NCBI RefSeq assembly: GCF_013386765.1
Contig: NZ_JACARE010000018.1
Coordinates: forward strand, 1-64,000
Reading direction: 5' to 3'
Source of the DNA: Pseudomonas yamanorum
GTDB taxonomy: Bacteria; Pseudomonadota; Gammaproteobacteria; Pseudomonadales; Pseudomonadaceae
Length of the DNA: 64,000 nt
In this document: positions 34,780 to 43,724 of the stretch, one piece after another
How positions within the stretch are numbered: position 1 is the stretch's first letter
How the letters are laid out: the number at the start of each line of letters is the position of its first letter
The notes under the pieces: generated by a model
Seen by the model: the letters and a program-made list of their open reading frames with translations, nothing else
The model's database searches: none
What the model was told of the DNA's origin: nothing
Made by a program: the position numbers and the translations under genes

Positions 34780-35654
34780 GCAAGGGGTCCGCGAGGGCCG
34801 GGGCTCAACGCGGGCAATGCATCAGCCGTGAGCGAACCCGGCAGACGAATCTCTACCGCGACGGGCAGGTGATCGGAGATGGGCTGCGCCAGCACCTGCA
34901 CGCTTTCGAGTGTCAGGGTCGGGCTGAGCAGGATGTGATCAAGACAACGTTGCGGGCGCCAGCTGGGAAAGGTGGCTTCGACTTGCGGCGCCAGTAACCC
35001 AAGGTCACGCAACGGGGAATTTTGCAGCAGGTCTGTGGCATGGGTGTTCATGTCACCCATCAGCACCTGGTGTTTGTAGTTGCCAATCAACTCACGGATA
35101 TAGGCCAACTGCATGGTGCGGGTTCGAGCCCCCAACGCGAGGTGCATCATCACCACCACCAACGCTTCCGGCCCTTCGCCGAACCGCACCAGAATCGCCC
35201 CGCGGCCTTTAGGGCCGGGTAACGGGTGATCCTCGATCGCCCACGGTTTCAGGCGGCTGAGCACACCGTTGCTGTGCTGGCCGAGTTTGCCAAGGTTGCG
35301 ATTGAGTTGTTGATACCAGTAAGGAAAGGCACCGAGCTGGGCCAGGTGCTCGACCTGGTTGATGTAGCCGGAACGCAGGCTGCCACCGTCGGCCTCCTGC
35401 AGGGCTACCAGGTCGAAGTCTCCCAGCAGGTCGCCGATCTTTTGCAGATTGCCGGCACGCCCGTTGTGGGGCAGCAGGTGCTGCCAGCCACGGGTCAGGT
35501 AGTGCCGGTATTTCTCGGTACTGATACCTACCTGGATATTGAAACTTAGCAGGCGCAACCGGCTGTCTGCCGGCAGGCCCGTGGATTCCAGGTGGTGTTC
35601 GTTGACCTTCGGGTCATGCAGGCCAACGACACGTTCAGTACCCCAGCGACGCAT
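34776..35654 (-). CDS. Endonuclease/exonuclease/phosphatase (EEP) family protein
   Basis: A 292-residue EEP-fold hydrolase. Motifs: LLSFNIQVG (Asn) near residue 35, VALQEADGG (catalytic Glu) near residue 84, LMGDMNTH near residue 198 and the terminal SDHLPVAVEI (Asp-His). It lacks a signal peptide. Substrate is unknown; nucleic acid or phosphoester hydrolysis is possible. It ends in a 4-base overlap with the cyclase gene, so they are translated together. Confidence 0.85.
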   Translation of the reverse strand: MRRWGTERVVGLHDPKVNEHHLESTGLPADSRLRLLSFNIQVGISTEKYRHYLTRGWQHLLPHNGRAGNLQKIGDLLGDFDLVALQEADGGSLRSGYINQVEHLAQLGAFPYWYQQLNRNLGKLGQHSNGVLSRLKPWAIEDHPLPGPKGRGAILVRFGEGPEALVVVMMHLALGARTRTMQLAYIRELIGNYKHQVLMGDMNTHATDLLQNSPLRDLGLLAPQVEATFPSWRPQRCLDHILLSPTLTLESVQVLAQPISDHLPVAVEIRLPGSLTADALPALSPGPRGPLA

Positions 35655-35664
35655 GACGGGCCCC

Positions 35665-36300
35665 TTACTTGGCTGCGCGCTCTTTGGCGATCAACTGGTC
35701 GGCCACGTTCAGTGCTTCCTTTTCGCCACCGGCACTGCCGATGTCGAAACGGTACTTGCCGTCGACGATCAGGGTCGGCACGCCTTGCACGCCGTATTTC
35801 TGGGCCAGTTCCTTGTATTGGGCCATCTTGCCCTTCACAGCAAACGAGTTGAATGTCTCAAGGAACTTGGTTTTGTCGACGCCTTGGGTGGCAACGAAAT
35901 CGGCCATGTCATCAGGCTTGAGCAGACGCTTGCCTTCTTTCTGGATGGCGTTGAACACGGCGGCGTGCACCTTGTGCTCTACACCCATGGTGTCCAGGGT
36001 AATAAACAGCTGGCCGTGGGCATCCCATGGGCCGCCGAACAGGGCAGGAATACGTTTGAAGTTCACGTCCTCAGGCAGCTTCTCGACCCACGGATTGATG
36101 ACCGGCTCAAACGCGTAGCAATGCGGGCAGCCATACCAGAACAGCTCCACCACTTCGATCTTGCCCGGTACGGAAACCGGGACAGGATTGGCCAATTCAA
36201 CATAGGTTTTACCGGCTTCAAGCGGCACGTCGGCAGCTTGTGCGGTCATGCCGAAAAGGCTGGCAGTGACGAGAGCGGCGCTGAGGATCAGATTACGCAT
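35665..36300 (-). CDS. dsbA: Thiol:disulfide interchange protein DsbA
   Basis: A 211-residue periplasmic oxidase. The signal peptide is LILSAALVTASLFGMTAQA; the active site is CPHC in FWYGCPHCYAFEP near residue 55, within a thioredoxin fold with helical insert. It introduces disulfides into exported proteins. Last gene before the EEP gene (10-base gap), downstream of cytochrome c4 with a terminator-like hairpin between (36394-36424). Confidence 0.95.
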   Translation of the reverse strand: MRNLILSAALVTASLFGMTAQAADVPLEAGKTYVELANPVPVSVPGKIEVVELFWYGCPHCYAFEPVINPWVEKLPEDVNFKRIPALFGGPWDAHGQLFITLDTMGVEHKVHAAVFNAIQKEGKRLLKPDDMADFVATQGVDKTKFLETFNSFAVKGKMAQYKELAQKYGVQGVPTLIVDGKYRFDIGSAGGEKEALNVADQLIAKERAAK

Positions 36301-36393
36301 GCTTTACTCCTGGACAAATAAAGTCGCCTCACGCGACCTTTGTTGTGACAGGTCTACGCGGGCATGAGTTCGTTAGTGTAACGGCACCGGCCA

Positions 36394-36424
36394 CAAAAAA
36401 GGGCGGCCTAAGCCACCCTTTTTA
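36394..36424 (-). terminator. Terminator after cytochrome c4
   Basis: AAAAAAGGGCGGC and GCCACCCTTTTT-type arms form a hairpin with A/T tails on both sides, 46 bases after the cytochrome c4 stop on the minus strand and upstream of dsbA. Confidence 0.75.
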
Positions 36425-36469
36425 TGCTTGCATCGACGGATTAATCGAGCGTTAACGTAGCCGGGACAC

Positions 36470-37075
36470 TTAGTGCAGGCCCTGGATGTATTGGGACACG
36501 GCTTCGATGTCCTTGTTGCTGAGTTTCCCGGCGATGCTCTGCATGATCTTGGTGTCGCCGTCGTTGGTGCGATTACCTTCGCGGAAGTCCGTCAGCTGCT
36601 TGCCGATGTACTGGGCATGCTGGCCGCTCAAGTGCGGGAAGCCAGCAGCCGCAAGGCCTGCGCCGTTAGGCGAGTGGCAGCCGATGCAGGAAGGCATGCC
36701 TTTTTCCAGGTTGCCGCCACGGAACAATTCCTCACCGTGGGCCACCAGTTTCGGATCAGCAGCTCCCACGCTGCCCTTTTGGCTGGCAAAATACGCCGCG
36801 ATATCTGCCAGGTCCTGATCGCTGAGGTTGGTCAGCAAGCCGGTCATTTCCAGGACCGTACGCTTGCCGTCCTTGATGTCGTGCATCTGCTTGGTCAGGT
36901 AACGCTCACCCTGGCCGGCCAGTTTTGGAAAGTTTGGCGCCGGGCTATTACCGTCCGGTCCATGGCAAGCACCACATACGGCGGCTTTCGCCTGGCCGGC
37001 AGTGGCGTCGCCTGCGGCATGGGCAACACCGGTGATGCCCAAGGTCAACAGCAGACTCACGATCAGTTTGTTCAT
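36470..37075 (-). CDS. Cytochrome c4
   Basis: A 201-residue diheme cytochrome with a signal peptide (LIVSLLLTLGITGVAHA) and two heme sites, CGACH (near residue 34) and CIGCH (near residue 133), each within a duplicated cytochrome c domain. It carries electrons to terminal oxidases in the periplasm. It is followed by a terminator and preceded, 33 bases upstream, by a cytochrome c5-like gene on the same strand. Confidence 0.94.
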   Translation of the reverse strand: MNKLIVSLLLTLGITGVAHAAGDATAGQAKAAVCGACHGPDGNSPAPNFPKLAGQGERYLTKQMHDIKDGKRTVLEMTGLLTNLSDQDLADIAAYFASQKGSVGAADPKLVAHGEELFRGGNLEKGMPSCIGCHSPNGAGLAAAGFPHLSGQHAQYIGKQLTDFREGNRTNDGDTKIMQSIAGKLSNKDIEAVSQYIQGLH

Positions 37076-37108
37076 CAGCTAATCCAACTACGGCTAAGGG
37101 TTAAAGAG

Positions 37109-37411
37109 TTATGGACCGGGTTTACTCACCATCAACTGAATGACGGCCTGGTAATCCTCGGTACTGCAGTCCATGCACAAACCACGCGGCGGCATCGCCT
37201 TGAAACCCTGGGTCACGTGTTGCACCAGCGTGTCCATACCTTGAGCCAATCTTGGCTTCCAGGCTGCCTGGTCACCCCGTTTCGGGGCGTTGGGCAACTG
37301 TCCGGCATGGCAGGCCCCGCAAACGCGGTTGTACACAGCCTCCGGATCCTGTGTAGCCTGCGCACTGTAAAGTGGCATCAAGACACCGAGGGCCAGCAGC
37401 CACTTGGTCAT
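37109..37411 (-). CDS. Cytochrome c5-family protein
   Basis: A 100-residue monoheme cytochrome with signal peptide (LLALGVLMPLYSAQA) and heme motif CGACH near residue 31-35; the distal methionine is in FKAMPPRGLC. The two additional Cys (CMDC) match the c5 group. It probably shuttles electrons beside the c4 cytochrome, with which it forms an operon. Confidence 0.85.
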   Translation of the reverse strand: MTKWLLALGVLMPLYSAQATQDPEAVYNRVCGACHAGQLPNAPKRGDQAAWKPRLAQGMDTLVQHVTQGFKAMPPRGLCMDCSTEDYQAVIQLMVSKPGP

Positions 37412-37603
37412 ACATCGACCTTTTCAGGGTTTGAGAGCGTTTTGCGTTCTAATGCGCAATAAAGGTCTATCGCTCCCGTGAACTTCATCCTTCGCTGGGA
37501 CAAAGCACACACAAAATCTGCGGCATTATATACTGGCGCTACTGAAACGGAAACGACACCGCTTGCCGCACCCATTCCCGGCACCGCCCACATCGGAAAA
37601 CTC

Positions 37604-38245
37604 ATGCAACTCAAGAATCCCATCCTCGGCCTGTGCCAACAGTCCACCTTCATGCTCAGCGCCGCCAAAGTCGACCAATGCCCCGATGACGAAGGCTTCG
37701 AAGTCGCATTCGCCGGCCGTTCCAACGCCGGTAAATCCAGCGCGCTGAACACCCTGACCCACGCCAGCCTGGCCCGCACCTCGAAAACCCCGGGGCGCAC
37801 ACAGCTCCTCAACTTCTTCAAGCTAGACGATGATCGGCGTCTGGTCGACCTTCCGGGCTACGGTTACGCAAAAGTACCTATCCCGCTGAAGCTGCACTGG
37901 CAGCGTCACCTGGAAGCCTATCTGGGTGGCCGGGAGAGTTTGAAGGGTCTGATTCTGATGATGGACATCCGTCATCCAATGACCGACTTCGACCTGTTGA
38001 TGCTCGATTGGGCCGTCGCCAGCGGCATGCCGATGCATGTCCTGCTGACCAAGGCCGACAAGCTGACCTACGGCGCAGCGAAAAACACCCTGCTCAAAGT
38101 GCAGGCAGAAATCCGTAAGGGTTGGGGTGATGCGGTCACTATCCAGCTGTTCTCGGCGCCAAAACGCATGGGCCTGGAAGATGCCTACACCGTGCTGGCA
38201 GGCTGGATGGAACTGGCTGACAAGGGTTCGGAGGTCGCCGAGTAA
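37604..38245 (+). CDS. engB: Ribosome-biogenesis GTPase EngB/YsxC
   Basis: A 213-residue GTPase with G1 GRSNAGKS, G3 DLPGYGYA and G4 TKADK, needed for large ribosomal subunit assembly. I chose ATG 37604, which gives the conserved [11 protein letters not shown]-terminus; the frame is open upstream to 37478 without ribosome signals. It is convergent with the ErsA/polA side. Confidence 0.93.
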   Translation: MQLKNPILGLCQQSTFMLSAAKVDQCPDDEGFEVAFAGRSNAGKSSALNTLTHASLARTSKTPGRTQLLNFFKLDDDRRLVDLPGYGYAKVPIPLKLHWQRHLEAYLGGRESLKGLILMMDIRHPMTDFDLLMLDWAVASGMPMHVLLTKADKLTYGAAKNTLLKVQAEIRKGWGDAVTIQLFSAPKRMGLEDAYTVLAGWMELADKGSEVAE

Positions 38246-38256
38246 AAACTCGGGGC

Positions 38257-38386
38257 AAAAAAAACCCCGGACTTCGTATGGGGAGGGGAAGTTCGGGGTC
38301 CAAGTTCCGGACCGCTAGGGCGGGGTCCAGATATCTGCCAACACTTAACACAACATAGGAGCATTGAAGGGCTTCACCACCCATTC
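38257..38386 (-). ncRNA. ersA: ErsA-like small RNA (Spot 42-position sRNA)
   Basis: Between engB and polA on the polA strand, as reported for ErsA of P. aeruginosa. A 5' stem region (GGGTGGTGAAGCCC) is followed by an A/U-rich single-stranded part. It ends in a rho-independent terminator whose arms ACCCCG-AACTTC and GAAGT-C-CGGGGT enclose the C-rich loop TCCCCTCCCC, then eight U (38257-38264). The C-rich loop is the kind of seed that pairs with ribosome sites. The implied length is about 130 nt, close to the 132 nt known for PAO1 ErsA. In P. aeruginosa ErsA represses algC and oprD and is sigma22 (AlgU) dependent. Confidence 0.85.
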
Positions 38387-38392
38387 AGTAAC

Positions 38393-38420
38393 TCTGAGTA
38401 GCAATTCACGGGTTAAGTTC
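38393..38420 (-). promoter_or_regulatory. Sigma22 (AlgU)-type promoter of ersA
   Basis: On the minus strand, GAACTT (38415-38420), a 17-base spacer and TCAGA (38393-38397) match the AlgU/RpoE consensus GAACTT-N16/17-TCnnA. The predicted start falls about 7 bases downstream, at the 5' end of ersA. Confidence 0.8.
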
Positions 38421-38511
38421 CGGCACGTTCAAAAAACTATTGGAAATAACCCGCGGCGTTTTCCGATCTATAGCGCCACCGCGGCATGACGCCGCGGCCC
38501 AAGCCCAGCGC

Positions 38512-41304
38512 TTAGTGCGCCTCGTCCCAGTTGTCGCCCACGCCGACGTCTACCACCAGCGGCACATCCAGCTTCACCGCCTCGCTCATGTGCTCACGAA
38601 TCTTCGCGCTGACTTCAGCCACCAGGTCCTCACGCACCTCCAGCACCAATTCATCGTGCACCTGAAGGATGACCTTGGCGTCCAGGCCCGAGGCCGTCAG
38701 CCAGTTGTCGACCTTGACCATGGCCTTCTTGATGATATCGGCTGCGGTGCCCTGCATCGGCGCGTTGATCGCCGTACGCTCGGCGCCAGCGCGCTCCTGG
38801 GGCTTGTTGGAGTTGATATCCGGCAGGTACAGGCGGCGCCCGAACAGGGTTTCCACGTAGCCCTGGTCAGCCGCCTGGGCGCGGGTACGCTCCATGTACT
38901 CGCGAACCCCCGGGTAGCGGGCGAAGTACACATCGATGTAAGCCTTGGCGGTCTTGGTGTCGACGCCGATGTCCTTACCCAGCTTCTGGGCGCCCATGCC
39001 GTAGATCAGGCCAAAGTTGATCGCCTTGGCACTGCGACGCTGATTGGACGTGACCTCGGTCAACTCAACCTTGAACACCTCGGCCGCCGTGGCGGTGTGC
39101 ACGTCCAGGTCGTCGCGGAACGCATTGAGCAAGCCTTCGTCCTTGGACAAGTGCGCCATGATGCGCAGCTCAATCTGCGAATAGTCCGCCGCCAGCAGCT
39201 TGTAGCCCTTGGGCGCGACAAATGCCTGGCGGATGCGCCGGCCTTCGGCGGTACGCACCGGAATGTTCTGCAGGTTCGGATCGCTGGAGGACAGGCGCCC
39301 GGTCGCCGCGACGGCCTGGTGATAGGACGTGTGAACGCGCCCGGTACGCGGGTTGATCTGTTCCGGCAGGCGGTCGGTGTAGGTGCTTTTCAGCTTGCTC
39401 ATGCTGCGGTACTGCATCAGCACTTTCGGCAACGGATAGTCATCTTCAGCCAATTTGGCCAAGACTTCCTCGGCCGTCGACGCCTGGCCCTTGCCGGTCT
39501 TCTTCAGCACGGGCAGCCCGAGCTTCTCGTAGAGAATCGCTCCCAACTGCTTGGGCGAACCGAGGTTGAACTCCTCGCCGGCGATTTCATACGCCTGGCG
39601 CTCCAGGTCCACCATCTTGTTACCCAGCTCGATACTCTGGATACCCAGCAACGCCGCATCCACCAGGGCACCCTGACGCTCAATGCGCGCCAGCACCGGC
39701 ACCAGCGGCATCTCGATGTCGGACAATACGCTGGCCAGGGTAGGAATAGCGGCGAGCTGCTTGTGCAGTTCCTGATGTAGGCGCAGGGTCACATCGGCGT
39801 CTTCCGCCGCGTAAGGCCCGGCCTGCTCCAGGGCAATCTGGTCAAAGGTCAGTTGCTTGGCGCCTTTGCCGGCGATGTCCTGGAAGCTGACGGTGTCGTA
39901 GTCCAGGTATTTCTTCGCCAGGCTGTCCATGTCGTGGCGAGTCGCGACGGAGTTCAGCACGTAGGACTCAAGCATGGTGTCGAAGGCGATGCCGCGCACG
40001 GTGATGCCATGTGCCGGGTCGCCGCCGATGGCGCAGTTGGCCAGGATATTCATGTCGAATTTGGCGTGCTGGCCGACCTTGAGTTTTTCCGGGTCTTCGA
40101 GCAACGGTTTCAGGGCCAGCAGGACGGTGTCCCGGTCCAGCTGTTCCGGCGCACCAATGTAGGAGTGGGTCAGTGGAATGTAGGCCGCTTCGTGGGCCTG
40201 TACAGCAAAGGACACGCCAACCAGTTGGGCTTGCTGGGCATCGATACCGGTGGTTTCGGTATCGAAGGCGAACAGCTTGGCATCGTTGAGTTTCTTCAGC
40301 CAGACATCGAATTGAGCCTGGGTAAGGATGGTTTCGTACACCGGTTCCACAGAAACCGGGGCGACCGTCTCGACCGCTTCTTCAGTGACAGCCGCCGAGG
40401 GCGCCGCACTCAACTCGACCCGCTTGGCATCACGCTGAATCTCGTCAATCCAGCTCTTGAACTCCAGCAGCGTGTACAGCTCCAGCAGTTTCTCGCGATC
40501 CGGCTCGATCAGGTGCAAGTCGTCCAGGCCCACATCCAGCGGCACGTCGATCTTGATCGTCGCCAACTGGTACGACAGGAACGCACTTTCCTTGTGTTCT
40601 TCGAGCTTGGCGACCAGGGTCTTGGCGCCACGAATCGGCAGGGTCGGCACAATATCGAGCTGCTCGTAGAGCTCCTTCAAACCGCCGTTGACGCCCACCA
40701 GCAAGCCGGAAGCGGTCTTTGGACCAATGCCCGGAACGCCCGGGATGTTGTCGGACGAGTCGCCCATCAACGCCAGATAATCGATGATCTGCTCGGGAGC
40801 GACACCGAATTTCTCCTTCACGCCCTCAATGTCCATGGCGCTACCGGTCATGGTGTTGACCAAGGTAATGTGCCCGTCCACCAGTTGCGCCATGTCCTTG
40901 TCACCGGTGGAAATCACCACCGGCCGGTCGGCGGCCGCGCTGCTGCGGGCCAAGGTGCCGATCACGTCGTCCGCTTCAACGCCTTCGACGCACAGCAGCG
41001 GGAAACCCAGGGCGATCACGCTCTGGTGCAGCGGCTCGATCTGCACGCGCATGTCATCCGGCATGCTCGCGCGGTTGGCCTTGTATTCGGCGTACAGGTC
41101 ATCGCGAAATGTCCCGCCCTTGGCGTCGAACACCACCGCGAACGGGCTGTTCGGGTACTGCTTGCGCAGGCTTTTGAGCATGTTCAGCACGCCCTTGACC
41201 GCGCCGGTGGGCAGGCCTTTGGAAGTGGTGAGCGGTGGCAGCGCGTGAAAGGCGCGGTACAGGTAAGAAGAACCGTCCACCAGGACGAGGGGGGCTTGGC
41301 TCAT
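38512..41304 (-). CDS. polA: DNA polymerase I
   Basis: A 930-residue enzyme with all three domains: 5'-3' exonuclease (residues 1-about 290; VEADDVIG), 3'-5' exonuclease (about 330-520; FDTETTG keeps both acidic residues) and the polymerase (ADYSQIELR, KAINFGLIYGMG, VHDELV). It removes RNA primers and fills gaps. I chose ATG 41304; the longer form uses TTG. Downstream on the same strand is ersA. Confidence 0.97.
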   Translation of the reverse strand: MSQAPLVLVDGSSYLYRAFHALPPLTTSKGLPTGAVKGVLNMLKSLRKQYPNSPFAVVFDAKGGTFRDDLYAEYKANRASMPDDMRVQIEPLHQSVIALGFPLLCVEGVEADDVIGTLARSSAAADRPVVISTGDKDMAQLVDGHITLVNTMTGSAMDIEGVKEKFGVAPEQIIDYLALMGDSSDNIPGVPGIGPKTASGLLVGVNGGLKELYEQLDIVPTLPIRGAKTLVAKLEEHKESAFLSYQLATIKIDVPLDVGLDDLHLIEPDREKLLELYTLLEFKSWIDEIQRDAKRVELSAAPSAAVTEEAVETVAPVSVEPVYETILTQAQFDVWLKKLNDAKLFAFDTETTGIDAQQAQLVGVSFAVQAHEAAYIPLTHSYIGAPEQLDRDTVLLALKPLLEDPEKLKVGQHAKFDMNILANCAIGGDPAHGITVRGIAFDTMLESYVLNSVATRHDMDSLAKKYLDYDTVSFQDIAGKGAKQLTFDQIALEQAGPYAAEDADVTLRLHQELHKQLAAIPTLASVLSDIEMPLVPVLARIERQGALVDAALLGIQSIELGNKMVDLERQAYEIAGEEFNLGSPKQLGAILYEKLGLPVLKKTGKGQASTAEEVLAKLAEDDYPLPKVLMQYRSMSKLKSTYTDRLPEQINPRTGRVHTSYHQAVAATGRLSSSDPNLQNIPVRTAEGRRIRQAFVAPKGYKLLAADYSQIELRIMAHLSKDEGLLNAFRDDLDVHTATAAEVFKVELTEVTSNQRRSAKAINFGLIYGMGAQKLGKDIGVDTKTAKAYIDVYFARYPGVREYMERTRAQAADQGYVETLFGRRLYLPDINSNKPQERAGAERTAINAPMQGTAADIIKKAMVKVDNWLTASGLDAKVILQVHDELVLEVREDLVAEVSAKIREHMSEAVKLDVPLVVDVGVGDNWDEAH

Positions 41305-41378
41305 GAGCAGGATCAACCTTTTCGGCGGGTCAGGCGCTAGAATAGCCGGACCAATGACGACAAAGGGACAAGGTTATC

Positions 41379-41669
41379 ATGCGTACAGTAAATCGCCTGT
41401 TGTTGACCGGCTTGATTGCACTCACTCCGATGGCGGCCATGGCGGCAGATACTGCCCCCACGGGCGACCCGGAAGTCACCATTCGCACGGAAGGCGACAA
41501 GACCATTCAGGAATACCGTCAGAATGGTTTCCTGTACGCGATCAAGGTGACCCAGAAAGGCTTTCCGCCGTATTTCCTGGTGCGCGCGGACGGAACCGAT
41601 GCGAACTTCATCCGCTCTGACCAGCCGGATATGCTGATCCCGTCATGGAAGATCTTCGAATGGAAATGA
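41379..41669 (+). CDS. DUF2782 exported protein
   Basis: A 96-residue protein with a signal peptide (LLLTGLIALTPMAAMAA), then a DUF2782 domain with PEVTIRTEGDKTIQEYRQNG and PPYFLVRADG. Divergent from polA, 74 bases away, and 56 bases upstream of thrB on the same strand. Function unknown, conserved in pseudomonads. Confidence 0.85.
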   Translation: MRTVNRLLLTGLIALTPMAAMAADTAPTGDPEVTIRTEGDKTIQEYRQNGFLYAIKVTQKGFPPYFLVRADGTDANFIRSDQPDMLIPSWKIFEWK

Positions 41670-41725
41670 TTTCTTAACTTTAATCGGCGCTGCTCCCCGC
41701 AGCGCCCGTAACGGCAGTTTTAACC

Positions 41726-42679
41726 ATGTCTGTGTTCACCCCCCTGGCTCGGCCCGAGCTGGAAACCTTTCTTGCCCCTTACGGGCTCGGCCGCCTGCTT
41801 GATTTCCAGGGGATTGCCGCTGGTAGTGAAAACACCAATTTCTTCATCAGCCTGGAACAGGGCGAATTCGTCCTGACCCTGGTTGAACGCGGCCCCGTGC
41901 AGGAAATGCCGTTCTTCATCGAACTGCTGGACGTGCTCCACGACGCCGACCTGCCGGTGCCTTACGCCCTGCGCACCACCGACGGCGTGGCCTTGCGCGA
42001 ATTGGCCGGCAAACCGGCGCTGCTACAACCGCGCCTGGCGGGCAAGCACATCAAGGACGCCAACGCCCAGCATTGCGTGCAAGTGGGCGAATTGCTCGGC
42101 CACCTGCACCTGGCCACCCAGGGCGAGAAGGTGCTGGAACGCAAGACCGATCGTGGGCTGGACTGGATGCTCAGCGAAGGCGCGCAACTGATTTCGCACC
42201 TCGACGCGCAACAACAGGGCCTGCTGCAAGCCGCGCTGGATGAGATCGAGGCGCACAAGGCGCAGATCCTCTCGCTGCCCCGGGCAAACATCCACGCCGA
42301 CCTGTTTCGCGACAACGCGATGTTCGAAGGCACCCACCTGACCGGGCTGATCGACTTCTACAACGCCTGCTCGGGCCCGATGCTCTACGACGTGGCGATT
42401 GCCCTGAATGACTGGTGCTCGGACGCCGACGGCGTGATCGACGGCCAGCGGGCACGGGCATTGTTGGGAGCGTATGCGGGATTGCGGCCGTTTACCGCCA
42501 AGGAAGCGGAGCTGTGGCCGACCATGTTACGCGTGGCGTGCGTGCGGTTCTGGCTGTCACGCCTGATTGCCGCGGAATCGTTTGCCGGGCAGGACGTGCT
42601 GATTCACGACCCGCGAGAGTTTCAAGTGCGTTTGGCGCAACGCCAGCAGGTCAAGACCCCGCTGCCGTTCGCGTTGTAG
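41726..42679 (+). CDS. thrB: Homoserine kinase
   Basis: A 317-residue homoserine kinase of the aminoglycoside-phosphotransferase fold (ThrB type II), phosphorylating homoserine for threonine synthesis. Motifs: GSENTNFFI (nucleotide loop), HADLFRDN (catalytic Asp, near residue 193) and GLIDFYNAC (Mg-binding Asp). It stands directly downstream of the DUF2782 gene and ends in a REP-derived hairpin. Confidence 0.93.
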   Translation: MSVFTPLARPELETFLAPYGLGRLLDFQGIAAGSENTNFFISLEQGEFVLTLVERGPVQEMPFFIELLDVLHDADLPVPYALRTTDGVALRELAGKPALLQPRLAGKHIKDANAQHCVQVGELLGHLHLATQGEKVLERKTDRGLDWMLSEGAQLISHLDAQQQGLLQAALDEIEAHKAQILSLPRANIHADLFRDNAMFEGTHLTGLIDFYNACSGPMLYDVAIALNDWCSDADGVIDGQRARALLGAYAGLRPFTAKEAELWPTMLRVACVRFWLSRLIAAESFAGQDVLIHDPREFQVRLAQRQQVKTPLPFAL

Positions 42680-42690
42680 CACACGGTCAG

Positions 42691-42718
42691 TGTGGGAGCT
42701 GGCTTGCCAGCTCCCACA
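42691..42718. repeat. Compact REP palindrome between thrB and znuA
   Basis: TGTGGGAGCTGGC and GCCAGCTCCCACA are perfect 13-base arms around TT, followed by TTT. It looks like a REPIN reduced to one fused palindrome and may terminate both convergent genes. Confidence 0.85.
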
Positions 42719-42736
42719 TTTGATCTTCGTTGTGGC

Positions 42737-43666
42737 TTATAAAGACTCCAGGCACCCAGCCAGGTCATTCCCCAGCTTTTCCAGCACCTGCTCATACCCC
42801 TGGGCCGAGGCCGGCGTGTAGCCGCCCAACGCATCCAGCTCCGCCAGCTTCACCGGCAAACCGGCCACCAGCGTTTCCGCCAGACGCGGCCGCAGCGGCG
42901 GCTCGCTGAACACACAGGTCTTGCCCACTTCCTGCAACCGCGTGCGCATCGCCGCCACATGCTGGGCGCCCGGCTGCACTTCCGCGGCCACGCTGAATAC
43001 ACCGGTGTGCTTGAGGCCGTAGGCATCCTCGAAGTAATCGAACGCCTCATGGAACACGAAGTACGGCTTGCCGGCGACATCCGCCATACGTGCTTTCAAG
43101 CGCGCATCCAGCGCGTCCATACGGCCATCAAACGCCTTCACGTTGCTCTGATACCGCTCGGCATTCGCCGGATCGGCGGCGCTCAGGTCTGCCGCCATGC
43201 GGTTAGCGATCACCCGGGCATTGACCGTCGACAACCACAAATGCGCATCCAGGCTGCCCGGGCGATGATCGTGATCGTGTTCGTCGGCATCTTCAGCGTG
43301 GGAGTGGCTATCTTCGGTGAACCGGCGCAGTTTCATCCCCGCAAGGTCCTGCACGGCTACCGTCGGCAAGCTGCGGCCTTTCAAGACGCGTGGCAGAAAG
43401 CTCTCCATGTCCGGGCCAATCCAGTACAGCAGGTCCACCGACTGCACGCGCCGTACGTCGGAAGGACGCAGCGCATAGTTATGGGGCGAAGCGCCCGGCG
43501 GCAGCAATACCTCGGGAATCGCCACGCCGTCCTGCACGGCGGCGGCAATCAGCTGTAACGGTTTGATGCTGGTCAGCACCCGAACCTCCGCCTGGGCGGC
43601 ACCTGCAAGCAACAAACTGGTGACAAATACGACAAAAACGGGAAAAAGTCTGGACACGATGACCAC
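42737..43666 (-). CDS. znuA: Zinc ABC transporter substrate-binding protein
   Basis: A 309-residue periplasmic zinc-binding protein (cluster A-I) with a signal peptide (VFVTSLLLAGAAQA), a His/Asp-rich loop near residues 120-137 (HSHAEDADEHDHDH) and metal-ligand His residues in PHNYALRPSD, DAHLWLS and FVFHEAFDYF. It is divergent from zur-znuC-znuB, with a Zur-box candidate in between. Confidence 0.95.
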   Translation of the reverse strand: MVIVSRLFPVFVVFVTSLLLAGAAQAEVRVLTSIKPLQLIAAAVQDGVAIPEVLLPPGASPHNYALRPSDVRRVQSVDLLYWIGPDMESFLPRVLKGRSLPTVAVQDLAGMKLRRFTEDSHSHAEDADEHDHDHRPGSLDAHLWLSTVNARVIANRMAADLSAADPANAERYQSNVKAFDGRMDALDARLKARMADVAGKPYFVFHEAFDYFEDAYGLKHTGVFSVAAEVQPGAQHVAAMRTRLQEVGKTCVFSEPPLRPRLAETLVAGLPVKLAELDALGGYTPASAQGYEQVLEKLGNDLAGCLESL

Positions 43667-43684
43667 TCAAGGAGGCAGGAACAG

Positions 43685-43698
43685 GTAACATAATAACG
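43685..43698. promoter_or_regulatory. Zur box candidate
   Basis: GTAACATAATAACG lies between divergent znuA and zur, resembling the GTTATAnTATAAC Zur consensus at most positions (fewer than 40 bases from both start codons). It would let Zur with Zn repress both directions. Moderate match only. Confidence 0.6.
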
Positions 43699-43724
43699 TC
43701 TCTCACAAATATCTGTCGCCGCTC

